This document shows, one piece after another, positions 1 through 7,978 of a stretch of 64,000 nt of DNA. How positions within the stretch are numbered: the first letter of the stretch is position 1; each line of letters opens with the position of its first letter. The translations under genes were made by a program, and so were the position numbers. The notes below the pieces were generated by a model. The model saw nothing but the letters and a program-made list of their open reading frames with translations, ran no database searches and was not told the origin of the DNA. This DNA comes from Paraflavitalea devenefica (GTDB taxonomy: Bacteria > Bacteroidota > Bacteroidia > Chitinophagales > Chitinophagaceae): NCBI RefSeq assembly GCF_011759375.1, contig NZ_JAARML010000004.1, forward strand, positions 248,001 through 312,000, in the 5' to 3' direction.

Positions 1-1992
1 TGCTATGCTGGGCGTGCCTCCATTGATAGCTGTACTGACCACCAGTAAACTCAACCCATCATCTGCCGTTTGCCAAATGCCGTCTGCACCGGCAGGACTG
101 ACAGCATTGGAAAATGGATTGCCTGCGCCTTGTATATTACCAGCGCCGGCAAAAGCGTTTTGTGTATAACAATAAGTGATGGAATTGCCATCGGTGCTCA
201 TGATATTGATGTCGGCACCTGCCGGCGCCGTATTGTTCCAGAACACGCAGTTGGTGACTTTTGCTGCGGAGCCTGAAAGGTGCAGGGCCCCTCCCATAGC
301 GGTGGCGTTATTGCCTGCAAAGGTGCAATTGGTAATGACGGGGCTGGAACCGTCATTTTGTATGGCAGCTCCATAGCCGCCTGTGTTGTTGGCAAAAATA
401 CAGTTACGGATAACAGGACTGCTCCCGCCATTGTACATACCGCCCCCAAAGTACATATCGTTGCCGGTGAATATACAGTTGCTGATGGTAGGCGACGAGG
501 CGTTATTGCTCATTCCTCCACCGGTTATGATAAAGCCGTCGAGCAAGGAGGCCGTTGTGAGGGAATTGCTGCCGTTGTCAATAACGCGGCTATTGTTGCC
601 TTTTAATATACTGTTCTTTTGCGCGGCCAGGTTACGCTGGGCCAGGGCCGTTTCCGTTCCGGCGAAGCCACCGACTATTTTCTTTCCCTCCACCATGCTG
701 AAAGATTGGCCGCTCAGCGGCTGGTAGGTTCCTTTTGCTACCCATAGTTGTTGTACCGCCGGGTTGATGCGGGCTGCATACAAGGCGAGGGAGAGATCGG
801 CGGTTGCGGTGCTCCAGCTTTTGCCATTTGCGATGGTGGTGTTTACCTGGCTGCTGTCGATATACACGATACCACCGGCATCCGGTTCGGGTAGGGGAAA
901 TTCATACGCACCAATATCAATCGTTCCGGCTGTTATACGTGTAAAATCCAACAAGTCTTTTTCCGGCAATAACCAGGACGAAATGTTTGTTGTTGAACCG
1001 GCATTAACGGCTGTACTTCCTATGGCCAGTCTGAGGCCGTCGTCGGAAGTTCCCGCTATGCCATCTGAACCAGCCGGATTGTCACTGTCCGCAAATGGAT
1101 TATTGCTGCTCACGATGCAATTGGTTCCACCAATATTGGTGGAGGAATAACAGTTTTCGACGAAGTTCCAGTCATCATTGTTGTAGTTGAATATATCCTG
1201 CGATACCCCCTGGCTTTCATTTTGCCAGAATATACAGTTGATGATCGTGCCAAGGGACTCTTCGCAGTACAAGGCCCCGCCATTGACAGTACTGGTATTC
1301 TTAAGAAATGTACAGTTGTAAATACGGGGTTCCGCATAGTTGTCATTGTATAAGGCCCCGCCCTCAGCGGCGGAATTACTGCTGAAAACGCAATTGACGA
1401 GACTATACATAGCCCCCGCCGTACTATAGACAGCACCCCCATTAAGACCGGTATTGCTGTTGAAAATACAATTCCGGATCACCCCGGAGGAGTTGTCCAT
1501 GTTAATAGCTCCTCCATTATACGAAGCGCCGCCTCCTGCTGTAAGGGTAAAGCCATCCAGCTCGGTAGAATTATCCAGGTTCTTACCCGTGTTGTTAATA
1601 ATACTCCTGTTGTTGCCTTTTAATATGCTTTTATTGATCGTTGAAAGAATACGCTGTGCCAGGCTGGTTTCTGTACCGGCAAAACCGCCATATATTTTCA
1701 CTCCATTCTTCATCACATAAGAAGTATTGGAAGCGGGTTGGTAGGTACCCTTCATGACGAACAGACTATCGCCGGAAGTGCAGGCATTGATCGCGGTCTG
1801 CAAATTGGTATAGGCGTTGGCCCAACTGGTGCCATTGTTTGCACCGGAACCGGTGGGTTTTACATATCTTTTTGTTTGTGCCTGTCCTGCAAGGTTAATA
1901 CCGCAGCATAAAAGAATCAGGAATAGTATTCGCGCCTGGGTTGTAGTGCGCCTGCCTGCAGATGCCTGGCGCATTAGGGTGTAGGGAGTCAT
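1..1992 (-). CDS. Secreted parallel beta-helix protein, choice-of-anchor Q type (3' end outside window)
   Basis: The frame is open from 1992 to the window edge, so at least 664 residues are seen and the C-terminus is missing. The N-terminus has a basic stretch followed by a hydrophobic segment ending in GQAQ, a plausible signal peptide. Two homologous halves follow. Each begins with a W-A-K/M-K-G-T-Y-Q-P segment and GGFAGTET, runs through short repeats of the C-x-F-x-N-N/G-x-GGA type expected of a right-handed beta-helix, and the first ends in DIGAYEF near residue 364. Such proteins are usually exported surface proteins; a substrate cannot be inferred. An alternative start at 1974 would leave a more normal leader behind the -7 element at 2001-2008. 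Confidence 0.8.
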   Translation of the reverse strand, partial: MTPYTLMRQASAGRRTTTQARILFLILLCCGINLAGQAQTKRYVKPTGSGANNGTSWANAYTNLQTAINACTSGDSLFVMKGTYQPASNTSYVMKNGVKIYGGFAGTETSLAQRILSTINKSILKGNNRSIINNTGKNLDNSTELDGFTLTAGGGASYNGGAINMDNSSGVIRNCIFNSNTGLNGGAVYSTAGAMYSLVNCVFSSNSAAEGGALYNDNYAEPRIYNCTFLKNTSTVNGGALYCEESLGTIINCIFWQNESQGVSQDIFNYNNDDWNFVENCYSSTNIGGTNCIVSSNNPFADSDNPAGSDGIAGTSDDGLRLAIGSTAVNAGSTTNISSWLLPEKDLLDFTRITAGTIDIGAYEFPLPEPDAGGIVYIDSSQVNTTIANGKSWSTATADLSLALYAARINPAVQQLWVAKGTYQPLSGQSFSMVEGKKIVGGFAGTETALAQRNLAAQKNSILKGNNSRVIDNGSNSLTTASLLDGFIITGGGMSNNASSPTISNCIFTGNDMYFGGGMYNGGSSPVIRNCIFANNTGGYGAAIQNDGSSPVITNCTFAGNNATAMGGALHLSGSAAKVTNCVFWNNTAPAGADINIMSTDGNSITYCYTQNAFAGAGNIQGAGNPFSNAVSPAGADGIWQTADDGLSLLVVSTAINGGTPSIA

Positions 1993-2000
1993 AAGTGGCG

Positions 2001-2008
2001 CAAATGTA
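2001..2008 (-). promoter_or_regulatory. Candidate -7 promoter element for the beta-helix gene
   Basis: The minus strand reads TACATTTG, a full match to the Bacteroidota -7 consensus TAnnTTTG. It lies only 8 bases before the ATG at 1992 and 26 before the ATG at 1974. No good -33 TTTG is present at the usual spacing. Confidence 0.4.
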
Positions 2009-2102
2009 TTCCGGGCAATCCCCCGGAACGAATCCGGCAGGCATTCATTTGTCCCGGTTTATAATACAGGACAAAGTTTAGCAGATAGTACTTAGTAAGC
2101 GG

Positions 2103-3074
2103 TCATCGCCCAAAACCCTGCGCATACTCTACCGGACTTTTGCCGGTGAGTTTTTTGAAGGAGCTGTAGAAAGCGCTGCGGGAGGAGAACCCTGCATCGT
2201 AAGCCAGGGCCTCGATGGTATAGCTTTGCATATTCTCCGGCAATACCATCTGTTCTTTAATATGGTTGATACGATAGGTATTGATAAAATCTACAAAGTT
2301 GAGCTGGTAATGGCTGTTGAGCAGGGAAGATAATTTATGCGTAGTGATTTCCAGCGCAGCAGCGAGAGAAGCAAGGCTGATATTCTTTTCGGTGTAAGCC
2401 TGTGATTCCCGGAGATATTTTTCGAGTTGCCGGCAAAGCCTTTCTGTTCCTGCACTCTTCTGCACGGACAACGTATGCTGCCGGCGGATCTTTGCCAGGG
2501 TGTGGGGCTTTATATCGAGCAGAGAGGCTGCATTCTCCAGGGGGAGCCGGTCAATGTAACCCGGATTGGTTTGCATGAAATAGAGGAAACGTTCCTTCGC
2601 ATTGCCTACCCGGATAATATGCGCCCGCTCCTGTGCATCCTGGTAGTATTTCTGTACAAAGACGCGGAATATGTAATTGAAATCGAAATGTTTTTCAAAG
2701 AGGGCAAGCATGACCTCATTGGCCAGCGCTACCAGGCGGGTAGGTTCAATGGCTACGATCCCTTCCCGTGTCGGTTGCAAGCCATACAAACCGGAAATGG
2801 AGCTCACAAATTCATTTTCTACCGAAATATAAGTAGTGATCTTTTTACCCTTATGGGTAGCATGCCCCATCAAAGCCCCTTCCAGGATGAAATACATATA
2901 GTGGCAACGATCGCCTTCTTCCACCAGCGTATCGCCTTTAGCGAGCTGCAAGGATACCAGGTGCGTATAGAATTCTTCGCGCAGCGCATCGCTGACAGGA
3001 TAGGCACGGTTGAGCAGGTCAAGTACGATCTCCACATCTTTCCTGGCTGCTTTTCCATGGGTGGTTGGGTACAT
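2103..3074 (-). CDS. Transcriptional regulator: cyclic-nucleotide-binding-like domain, Crp-type HTH and C-terminal AraC HTH
   Basis: The start at 3074 (MYPTTHGK) avoids overlap with the upstream gene; the frame also reads upstream to 3182. Residues ~15-135 resemble the Crp/Fnr effector domain (GDTLVEEGD, FILEGALMG). Residues ~160-205 (ERFLYFMQTNPG, LPLENAASLLDIKPHTLAKIRR) look like the winged HTH typical of Bacteroidota Crp proteins. Residues ~225-320 are an AraC DNA-binding domain, including IEALAYDAGFSSRSAFYSSF and the KKLTGKSPVEY signature. Having both HTH units in one chain is unusual. The ligand and targets are unknown. The small membrane-protein gene lies just upstream on the same strand, so the two may be co-transcribed. 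Confidence 0.82.
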   Translation of the reverse strand: MYPTTHGKAARKDVEIVLDLLNRAYPVSDALREEFYTHLVSLQLAKGDTLVEEGDRCHYMYFILEGALMGHATHKGKKITTYISVENEFVSSISGLYGLQPTREGIVAIEPTRLVALANEVMLALFEKHFDFNYIFRVFVQKYYQDAQERAHIIRVGNAKERFLYFMQTNPGYIDRLPLENAASLLDIKPHTLAKIRRQHTLSVQKSAGTERLCRQLEKYLRESQAYTEKNISLASLAAALEITTHKLSSLLNSHYQLNFVDFINTYRINHIKEQMVLPENMQSYTIEALAYDAGFSSRSAFYSSFKKLTGKSPVEYAQGFGR

Positions 3075-3141
3075 GGGACAAAATTCGGAATACAGGCTGA
3101 GATTTGAAGTCCGGGGGATATTTATTTTCCTGTTACTATAA

Positions 3142-3534
3142 TTATTGGCGTCGCACCGGTGAGCTGCTGCGCCTTTTTGCATACCAATAATCTATTCCCA
3201 GTACAACGATGAGTATGACCAGCCCAAAGAATTCACGGGTATCTTCAATCCAGGGCTTCTGGGCTTTCATGGTCTGCGCAATGTTTTCCGCCTGGTGTTC
3301 CCTGATCCAATCCAATACCCCATCATCGGTAAAGAACAGGAACACCGCATAGATACTGTAGACCAGGATGCCAATGATATAGGCCCGGGGATAGTAATTG
3401 CCCCGGAAGGCCATCCAGCATAATACGGCGCCATAGCCGTAAATAGGGATCCATACATAAGGATCGGGGTCATTGTATTGGAGGGCGGCGCTGAAGACAA
3501 ACAGTAAACAGAAAAGCAGGTTGAAGATTTTCAT
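3142..3534 (-). CDS. Small membrane protein, transmembrane 220 (TMEM220) family
   Basis: A 130-residue protein with about four hydrophobic segments. The N-terminal MKIFNLLFCLLFVFSAALQYNDPDP is typical of the TMEM220 family, whose members keep the QYNDPDP motif after the first helix. The start at 3534 is preferred over an in-frame one at 3561 because the MKIF start gives a clean first membrane helix. The biochemical role of the family is unknown. The gene ends 67 bases before the Crp/AraC regulator start on the same strand. Confidence 0.75.
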   Translation of the reverse strand: MKIFNLLFCLLFVFSAALQYNDPDPYVWIPIYGYGAVLCWMAFRGNYYPRAYIIGILVYSIYAVFLFFTDDGVLDWIREHQAENIAQTMKAQKPWIEDTREFFGLVILIVVLGIDYWYAKRRSSSPVRRQ

Positions 3535-3568
3535 GCTGTTAATATACAAATGAAGAAACAAAAATACT

Positions 3569-3598
3569 CCGCAGGGTCCCTTGCAGGAGACCCTGCGG
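3569..3598. repeat. Intergenic hairpin, family H1 copy A
   Basis: The 10-bp arms CCGCAGGGTC and GACCCTGCGG are perfectly complementary and enclose CCTTGCAGGA. The same hairpin with compensatory changes occurs at 34713-34742 and 41498-41527. It lies between divergent genes and has no T-run, so it is not a standard terminator. It looks like a REP-type element. Confidence 0.75.
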
Positions 3599-3712
3599 GG
3601 AAGGTTAGATTTTCATGCTGTAATATACAAAGCGGGTGGTAAATGGCGAAGGCCCTTTCCATAAACAATTTCCGGGAGAAAAACAACTACATGTAATACG
3701 ACTAAAAGGGGC

Positions 3713-3743
3713 CTTGTACAGCCCTGGCAAGGCAATACTTTTA
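3713..3743 (+). promoter_or_regulatory. Candidate promoter for the OmpA-family gene
   Basis: CTTG (3713-3716) and TACTTTTA (3736-3743) are 19 bases apart, the spacing expected for the Bacteroidota -33/-7 pair. Each differs from TTTG / TAnnTTTG by one base. The start codon follows 25 bases later. Confidence 0.4.
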
Positions 3744-3768
3744 CCCCGTCTAATCAAAAACCACACTC

Positions 3769-5058
3769 ATGAAAAAGCTTTTTTTGCTGCTGCCGCTCCT
3801 GCTTACCCTACAGCTTACCCATGCCCAGATACTGAAGCGTATCGGCAGGAATGCACAACGAAAGGTAGAGCAAAAGATTGATCAGAAAGTAGACAAAGCC
3901 ATTGATGATGCGGTGGATGGCAAGCCGAAAACCAAAAAAGAATCCGGCAAGTCCAATGACGATGCTGCTGGTACGGAAGGGACCGGCAACCAGAGCGGCG
4001 GCAATGGCAAGTCTGGCACCCTCAAAAGTTATAGCAAGTTTGATTTTATTCCCGGCGAAAAGATACTGGTGGAAGAAGACTTTTCCCAGGATGCCATTGG
4101 TGATTTTCCCGATAAATGGAATACAAACTCTACCGGTGAACTGGTGAATGTAGAAGGTAAAACCGGCAAGTGGCTATCACTGTCCAAAGACGGTGTATTT
4201 ATGCCGGAATTCATCACTTCCCTGCCGGAGAATTTTACGCTGGAATTTGAAGTGATGTGCAACCCGGAATACAGTTATTATTCTACTCCCTTTCATCTAT
4301 ACATGGCGTCGCTTGCCAACCGGAAAGATTTTCAAGGATACAAGTTTTTAGGTCCTGCCAAAAAGGAAGCCGTGGAAGTATGGGTACACCCTAATGATGC
4401 AGGCGGCCAACGCGGGCATTCGGGGTTTGTGGTATGGAATGCCGGTAAAGAGAGTATGGAGAATGAAAGCAGCACGGCGCAGTTCCATAAAAGCAATAAT
4501 TATGTAAAGGTATCGGTATGGCGGCAGAAACAACGGTTGCGGGTATACCTGAATGAAGAAAAGGTATGGGACGTACCCCGTGCTTTTGATGCAGAGAAGA
4601 AATACAATACCCTCCTGTTCATGACCGGCAGAACACATGATGCAAACGACCGCTACCTGGTCCATAACCTGCGGCTGGCTGTGGGCGCTCCTGACACACG
4701 TAATAAGCTCATTACAGAAGGGAAGTTTGTCACAAATGGTATTTTATTCGACGTGAACAGTGACCGCATTAAGCCGGAGTCCTATGGCGTGCTGAAAGAT
4801 ATTGCCGGTGTACTGGCAGAGAACAGTACCGTGAAGGTAAAGATCATCGGGCATACGGACAGTGACGGTGACGACAAGTCGAATATGGACCTGTCGAAGC
4901 GCCGGGCGGCAGCGGTGAAAACGGCCTTATCCAGGGAATTCAATATTGATGCTGCCCGTATGGAAGCCGATGGCAAAGGAGAGTCGCAACCGGCCGACAA
5001 GAACGAAACGCCTACCGGCAAAGCCAATAACAGGCGTGTGGAGTTTATAAAACTATAA
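3769..5058 (+). CDS. OmpA-family outer-membrane protein with a LamG-like middle domain
   Basis: A 429-residue exported protein. Residues 1-20 form a signal peptide (hydrophobic core, then THAQ). Residues ~30-90 are a charged, low-complexity region rich in K, D and G. Residues ~105-315 look like a concanavalin-type (LamG or DUF1080-like) jelly roll (DFSQDAIGDFPDKW, FTLEFEVM). Residues ~325-429 are an OmpA C-terminal peptidoglycan-binding domain with FDVNSDRIKPES, IIGHTDSDGDD and a terminal NNRRVEF. The protein should anchor the outer membrane to the cell wall. The middle domain may bind a carbohydrate, which is inference. The gene ends at a bidirectional terminator shared with infC. Confidence 0.85.
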   Translation: MKKLFLLLPLLLTLQLTHAQILKRIGRNAQRKVEQKIDQKVDKAIDDAVDGKPKTKKESGKSNDDAAGTEGTGNQSGGNGKSGTLKSYSKFDFIPGEKILVEEDFSQDAIGDFPDKWNTNSTGELVNVEGKTGKWLSLSKDGVFMPEFITSLPENFTLEFEVMCNPEYSYYSTPFHLYMASLANRKDFQGYKFLGPAKKEAVEVWVHPNDAGGQRGHSGFVVWNAGKESMENESSTAQFHKSNNYVKVSVWRQKQRLRVYLNEEKVWDVPRAFDAEKKYNTLLFMTGRTHDANDRYLVHNLRLAVGAPDTRNKLITEGKFVTNGILFDVNSDRIKPESYGVLKDIAGVLAENSTVKVKIIGHTDSDGDDKSNMDLSKRRAAAVKTALSREFNIDAARMEADGKGESQPADKNETPTGKANNRRVEFIKL

Positions 5059-5071
5059 ATGCAGCAATAAA

Positions 5072-5104
5072 AAAAGCATCCTGCCCACGCAGCAGGATGC
5101 TTTT
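5072..5104. terminator. Bidirectional rho-independent terminator between the OmpA gene and infC
   Basis: The arms AAAAGCATCCTGC (5072-5084) and GCAGGATGCTTTT (5092-5104) are perfectly complementary, with a 7-base loop. An A-run on one side and a T-run on the other let it serve both converging genes. Confidence 0.9.
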
Positions 5105-5122
5105 CGAATATGATCGCAGCGC

Positions 5123-5719
5123 TTATTGCGCCTCTTTCGTTTCTTTCTTCTTTTGCTTGCCCTTGGGGGAAAGGATCATCAACATACGCTTGCCTTCCAG
5201 TTTGGGCATGCCCTCGGGCTGCCCTACTTCGGCCAGGCGCTCAGCAAACTTCAACAGTACGAGCTCGCCCCTTTCCTTGAACATGATGGCGCGACCCTTG
5301 AACTGTACATAGGCTTTTACTTTATTGCCTTCCTTGAGAAAGCTTTCCGCATGGCGGGCTTTAAAGTCAAAGTCATGGTCATCTGTACCAGGCGTAAAAC
5401 GGATCTCTTTTACTTCGGCCGTTTTACTATTGGCCTTCATCTCTTTTTCCTTCTTCTTCTTCTCGTACAGGAATTTATTGTAGTCGATGATTTTACATAC
5501 TGGTGGATCAGCCTGTGGTGAAATCTCTACCAGGTCAAGTCCCTGCTCCTGTGCCATCTTCTGTGCTTCCTGGGTAGAATATACACCTACTGTTACATTG
5601 TCGCCCACCAACCGTACCTGCGGTACGCGGATCATGTGGTTGGTACGATGTTCTTGTTGTTGTTCTTTTCTAAAACGTGGATTGAAATTACCTCTCGGAG
5701 GTCTCGGTGGAAATGCCAT
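5123..5719 (-). CDS. infC: Translation initiation factor IF-3
   Basis: A 198-residue protein. IF-3 binds the 30S subunit, prevents premature joining of 50S and checks the initiator tRNA. The N-domain shows IRVPQVRLVGDN and the linker VCKIIDYNKFLYEKKKKEKE. The C-domain shows KEIRFTPGTDDHDFDFK, HAESFLKEGNKVKAYVQFKGR and the lysine-rich tail. The ~30-residue N-terminal extension rich in R and P is common in Bacteroidota. The ATG at 5719 is used rather than the rare AUU of enterobacteria. The gene lies 85 bases downstream of thrS on the same strand, as in many bacteria, but a terminator follows it directly and rpmI/rplT are not present. Confidence 0.96.
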   Translation of the reverse strand: MAFPPRPPRGNFNPRFRKEQQQEHRTNHMIRVPQVRLVGDNVTVGVYSTQEAQKMAQEQGLDLVEISPQADPPVCKIIDYNKFLYEKKKKEKEMKANSKTAEVKEIRFTPGTDDHDFDFKARHAESFLKEGNKVKAYVQFKGRAIMFKERGELVLLKFAERLAEVGQPEGMPKLEGKRMLMILSPKGKQKKKETKEAQ

Positions 5720-5804
5720 TTACAATTTTTACGTGAACTAAATTTTTATTTATTGTTTTGTTTTATGGTACGGTTATTAAATATACTAATCTTTTACATA
5801 TCAC

Positions 5805-7739
5805 TTATTCTCCTTTCCGCGCTTTAATTTCCGCACTTATTTCGGTAATGAACTCTTCGATGCTCTTTACTCCTGCATCCCCTTTTCCCTGCCTGCGGAT
5901 AGCTACTTTGCCTTCATTCATTTCCTTCTCTCCCACTACCAGCATGTAAGGTACTCTCATAAGCTCGGTATCCCGGATCTTCTTGCCAATCTTCTCGTTG
6001 CGGTCATCGACCTCTCCACGAATATCCGCATTTTTCAGGGATTCTAAAATAGAATTTGCATAGGGTAAAAACTTATCGCTGATGGGCAATACTTTCACCT
6101 GAACCGGCGCCAGCCAGGCCGGGAATTTGCCCGCATAATGCTCCAGCAGGAAGCCGATGAAGCGCTCATGGGTACCCAAGGGGGCCCGGTGGATGATGAG
6201 CGGGGTTTCCGGGGAATTGTCCTTATTGGTGAATTCCAGCTTGAACCGCCGTCCCTGGGCAAAATCCACCTGGTTGGTAGCCAGGGTAAACTCGCGCCCA
6301 ATGGTGCTCCAGATCTGCACGTCAATTTTGGGGCCGTAAAAGGCGCCCTCATCCGGCACTTCTACATAGGGGATGTTCGATTCTTTCAGTACCTGCCGTA
6401 CCATTTCCTCGGTTTCCAGCCACAGTTCCGGCTCATTGATGTACTTCTGTCCCAGTTTGGAAGGCTCGTGCAGCGAAAGGCGCATGACATATTTGTCAAT
6501 GCCAAATATCTTGAAGTACTTGATATACATGTCATTAACAGCCCTGAACTCGTCGGCAAACTGCTCCCGGGTACAATAGATGTGGGCGTCGTTCATGTGC
6601 AGGCAACGTACCCGCATGAGGCCAAACAGCTCCCCGCTCTGCTCATAGCGGTAGCAGGTGCCATATTCCGCCAGGCGCAGGGGCAGTTCCTTGTAGCTCC
6701 TCGGCTCGGCCGCGAAGATCTTGTGGTGGTGCGGACAGTTCATCGCCTTCAGGTAGTATTTCTGCCCTTCCAGCTCCATCGGCGGGTACATACTGTCCTG
6801 GTAATAAGGCAGGTGCCCACTGGTCAGGTACATGCTTTCCTTGGCGATATGGGGCGTTACCACCCTTTTATAACCGCCTTTGAGCTCGGTTTCCTTGGCC
6901 AGTTTTTCCAGTTCTTCAATGATGATGGTGCCGTTGGGCAGCCACAGGGGCAGGCCCGGACCTACATCATCATCCATGGTGAAGATGCCTAATTCCTTGC
7001 CCAGCTTCCGGTGGTCCCGCTTTTTGGCTTCCTCCAGCAATTGCAGGTATTCATCCAGTTCCTTTTGGGAAGGGAAGGTAACCCCGTAAATGCGGGTCAG
7101 CATTTTATTGTTGGCATCGTTCTTCCAGTAAGCGCCGGCAATATTGGTGAGCCTGATCGCCTTGATAGGACCGGTGGTGGGGATATGTGGTCCCCGGCAC
7201 AGATCGGTAAAGCTACCCTGTGTATAGAAGGTGATCTCTCCGTCGGTCAGGTTGCTCAGGAGGTCCAGCTTGTACTCATCCCCTTTCTCGGTGAAGTATT
7301 TAACCGCTTCTGCCTTGGGCATGGCTTTGCGTACGTAGCTGTTGTTCTGTTTGGCCAGCTCGTTCATTTTCTTTTCCAGCTTGCGCAGGTCTTCTTCAGC
7401 AATCTGGCGGCCGCCCAGGTCAATATCATAATAGAATCCTTTATCAATAGCGGGTCCTACCCAGAATTTGGCGCCGGGAAACATGTCTTCCACCGCTTCA
7501 GCCATGAGGTGGGCCGAAGAATGCCAGAAGGTGCTCTTACCACCATCATCATCCCAGGTGAGGAGTTTCAGCGCTGCATCCTCATAAATAGGCCGTGTGG
7601 CATCCCACACCTGTCCGTTCACACTGGCGGCCAGCACTTTTCTGGCCAGCCCTTCACTGATTGATTTGGCGATATCCAAAGCAGTCACCCCTGCTGCATA
7701 CTCCCGTACTGCCCCGTCTGGTAATGTAATTTTGATCAT
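5805..7739 (-). CDS. thrS: Threonine--tRNA ligase
   Basis: A 644-residue class II synthetase that charges tRNA-Thr in the cytoplasm. Domains in order: N-terminal TGS (1-60, starting MIKITLPDGAVREY); editing domain with the HSSAH pair and CRGPHIP, so mischarged serine should be removed; catalytic core with motif 2 (CYRYEQSGEL) and zinc ligands in MNCPHHH, NDAHIYC and IHRAPLGT; C-terminal anticodon-binding domain from about residue 540. The length is normal for the family. A -7-like element lies at 7888-7895, implying a leader of about 150 bases. Confidence 0.97.
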   Translation of the reverse strand: MIKITLPDGAVREYAAGVTALDIAKSISEGLARKVLAASVNGQVWDATRPIYEDAALKLLTWDDDGGKSTFWHSSAHLMAEAVEDMFPGAKFWVGPAIDKGFYYDIDLGGRQIAEEDLRKLEKKMNELAKQNNSYVRKAMPKAEAVKYFTEKGDEYKLDLLSNLTDGEITFYTQGSFTDLCRGPHIPTTGPIKAIRLTNIAGAYWKNDANNKMLTRIYGVTFPSQKELDEYLQLLEEAKKRDHRKLGKELGIFTMDDDVGPGLPLWLPNGTIIIEELEKLAKETELKGGYKRVVTPHIAKESMYLTSGHLPYYQDSMYPPMELEGQKYYLKAMNCPHHHKIFAAEPRSYKELPLRLAEYGTCYRYEQSGELFGLMRVRCLHMNDAHIYCTREQFADEFRAVNDMYIKYFKIFGIDKYVMRLSLHEPSKLGQKYINEPELWLETEEMVRQVLKESNIPYVEVPDEGAFYGPKIDVQIWSTIGREFTLATNQVDFAQGRRFKLEFTNKDNSPETPLIIHRAPLGTHERFIGFLLEHYAGKFPAWLAPVQVKVLPISDKFLPYANSILESLKNADIRGEVDDRNEKIGKKIRDTELMRVPYMLVVGEKEMNEGKVAIRRQGKGDAGVKSIEEFITEISAEIKARKGE

Positions 7740-7887
7740 TGTTATTTATTGCCGTTTCTGTTGTTTTTATAAACTGCGGTATGAGCTTTGCTGTTGATGC
7801 TGCCTCAATTAGATGCGTGGTAAACAATGGTATCGGTGAAACCCGTATATTGAGCCCGCATCCGGCTGTCCCATATCCGAAAGACCG

Positions 7888-7895
7888 CAAATTTA
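7888..7895 (-). promoter_or_regulatory. Candidate -7 element for thrS-infC
   Basis: The minus strand reads TAAATTTG, matching TAnnTTTG. It lies about 150 bases before the thrS start, leaving room for a structured leader. No convincing -33 TTTG is present. Confidence 0.35.
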
Positions 7896-7918
7896 ACGAA
7901 CTTTTGCAGACGAGCACG

Positions 7919-7934
7919 TACGATATTTATCGTA
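7919..7934. promoter_or_regulatory. Palindrome between divergent thrS and secreted-protein gene
   Basis: TACGATA and TATCGTA are perfectly complementary 7-base arms with a 2-base spacer. The site lies between the two divergent promoters and could be a dimeric regulator site. No regulator is assigned. Confidence 0.3.
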
Positions 7935-7978
7935 ATAAATTACAATTTTATTAATTTGCCTCCGTGAGGTTACCATTC

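Noticed and set aside
6138-6992. Open frame of 284 codons on the plus strand inside thrS
   Set aside because: It is antisense to conserved ThrRS core motifs and reads as low-quality protein.
7654-7917. 87-codon minus-strand ORF reading through the thrS start region
   Set aside because: It overlaps the thrS coding start in another frame and has no family features; the region is better read as the thrS leader.
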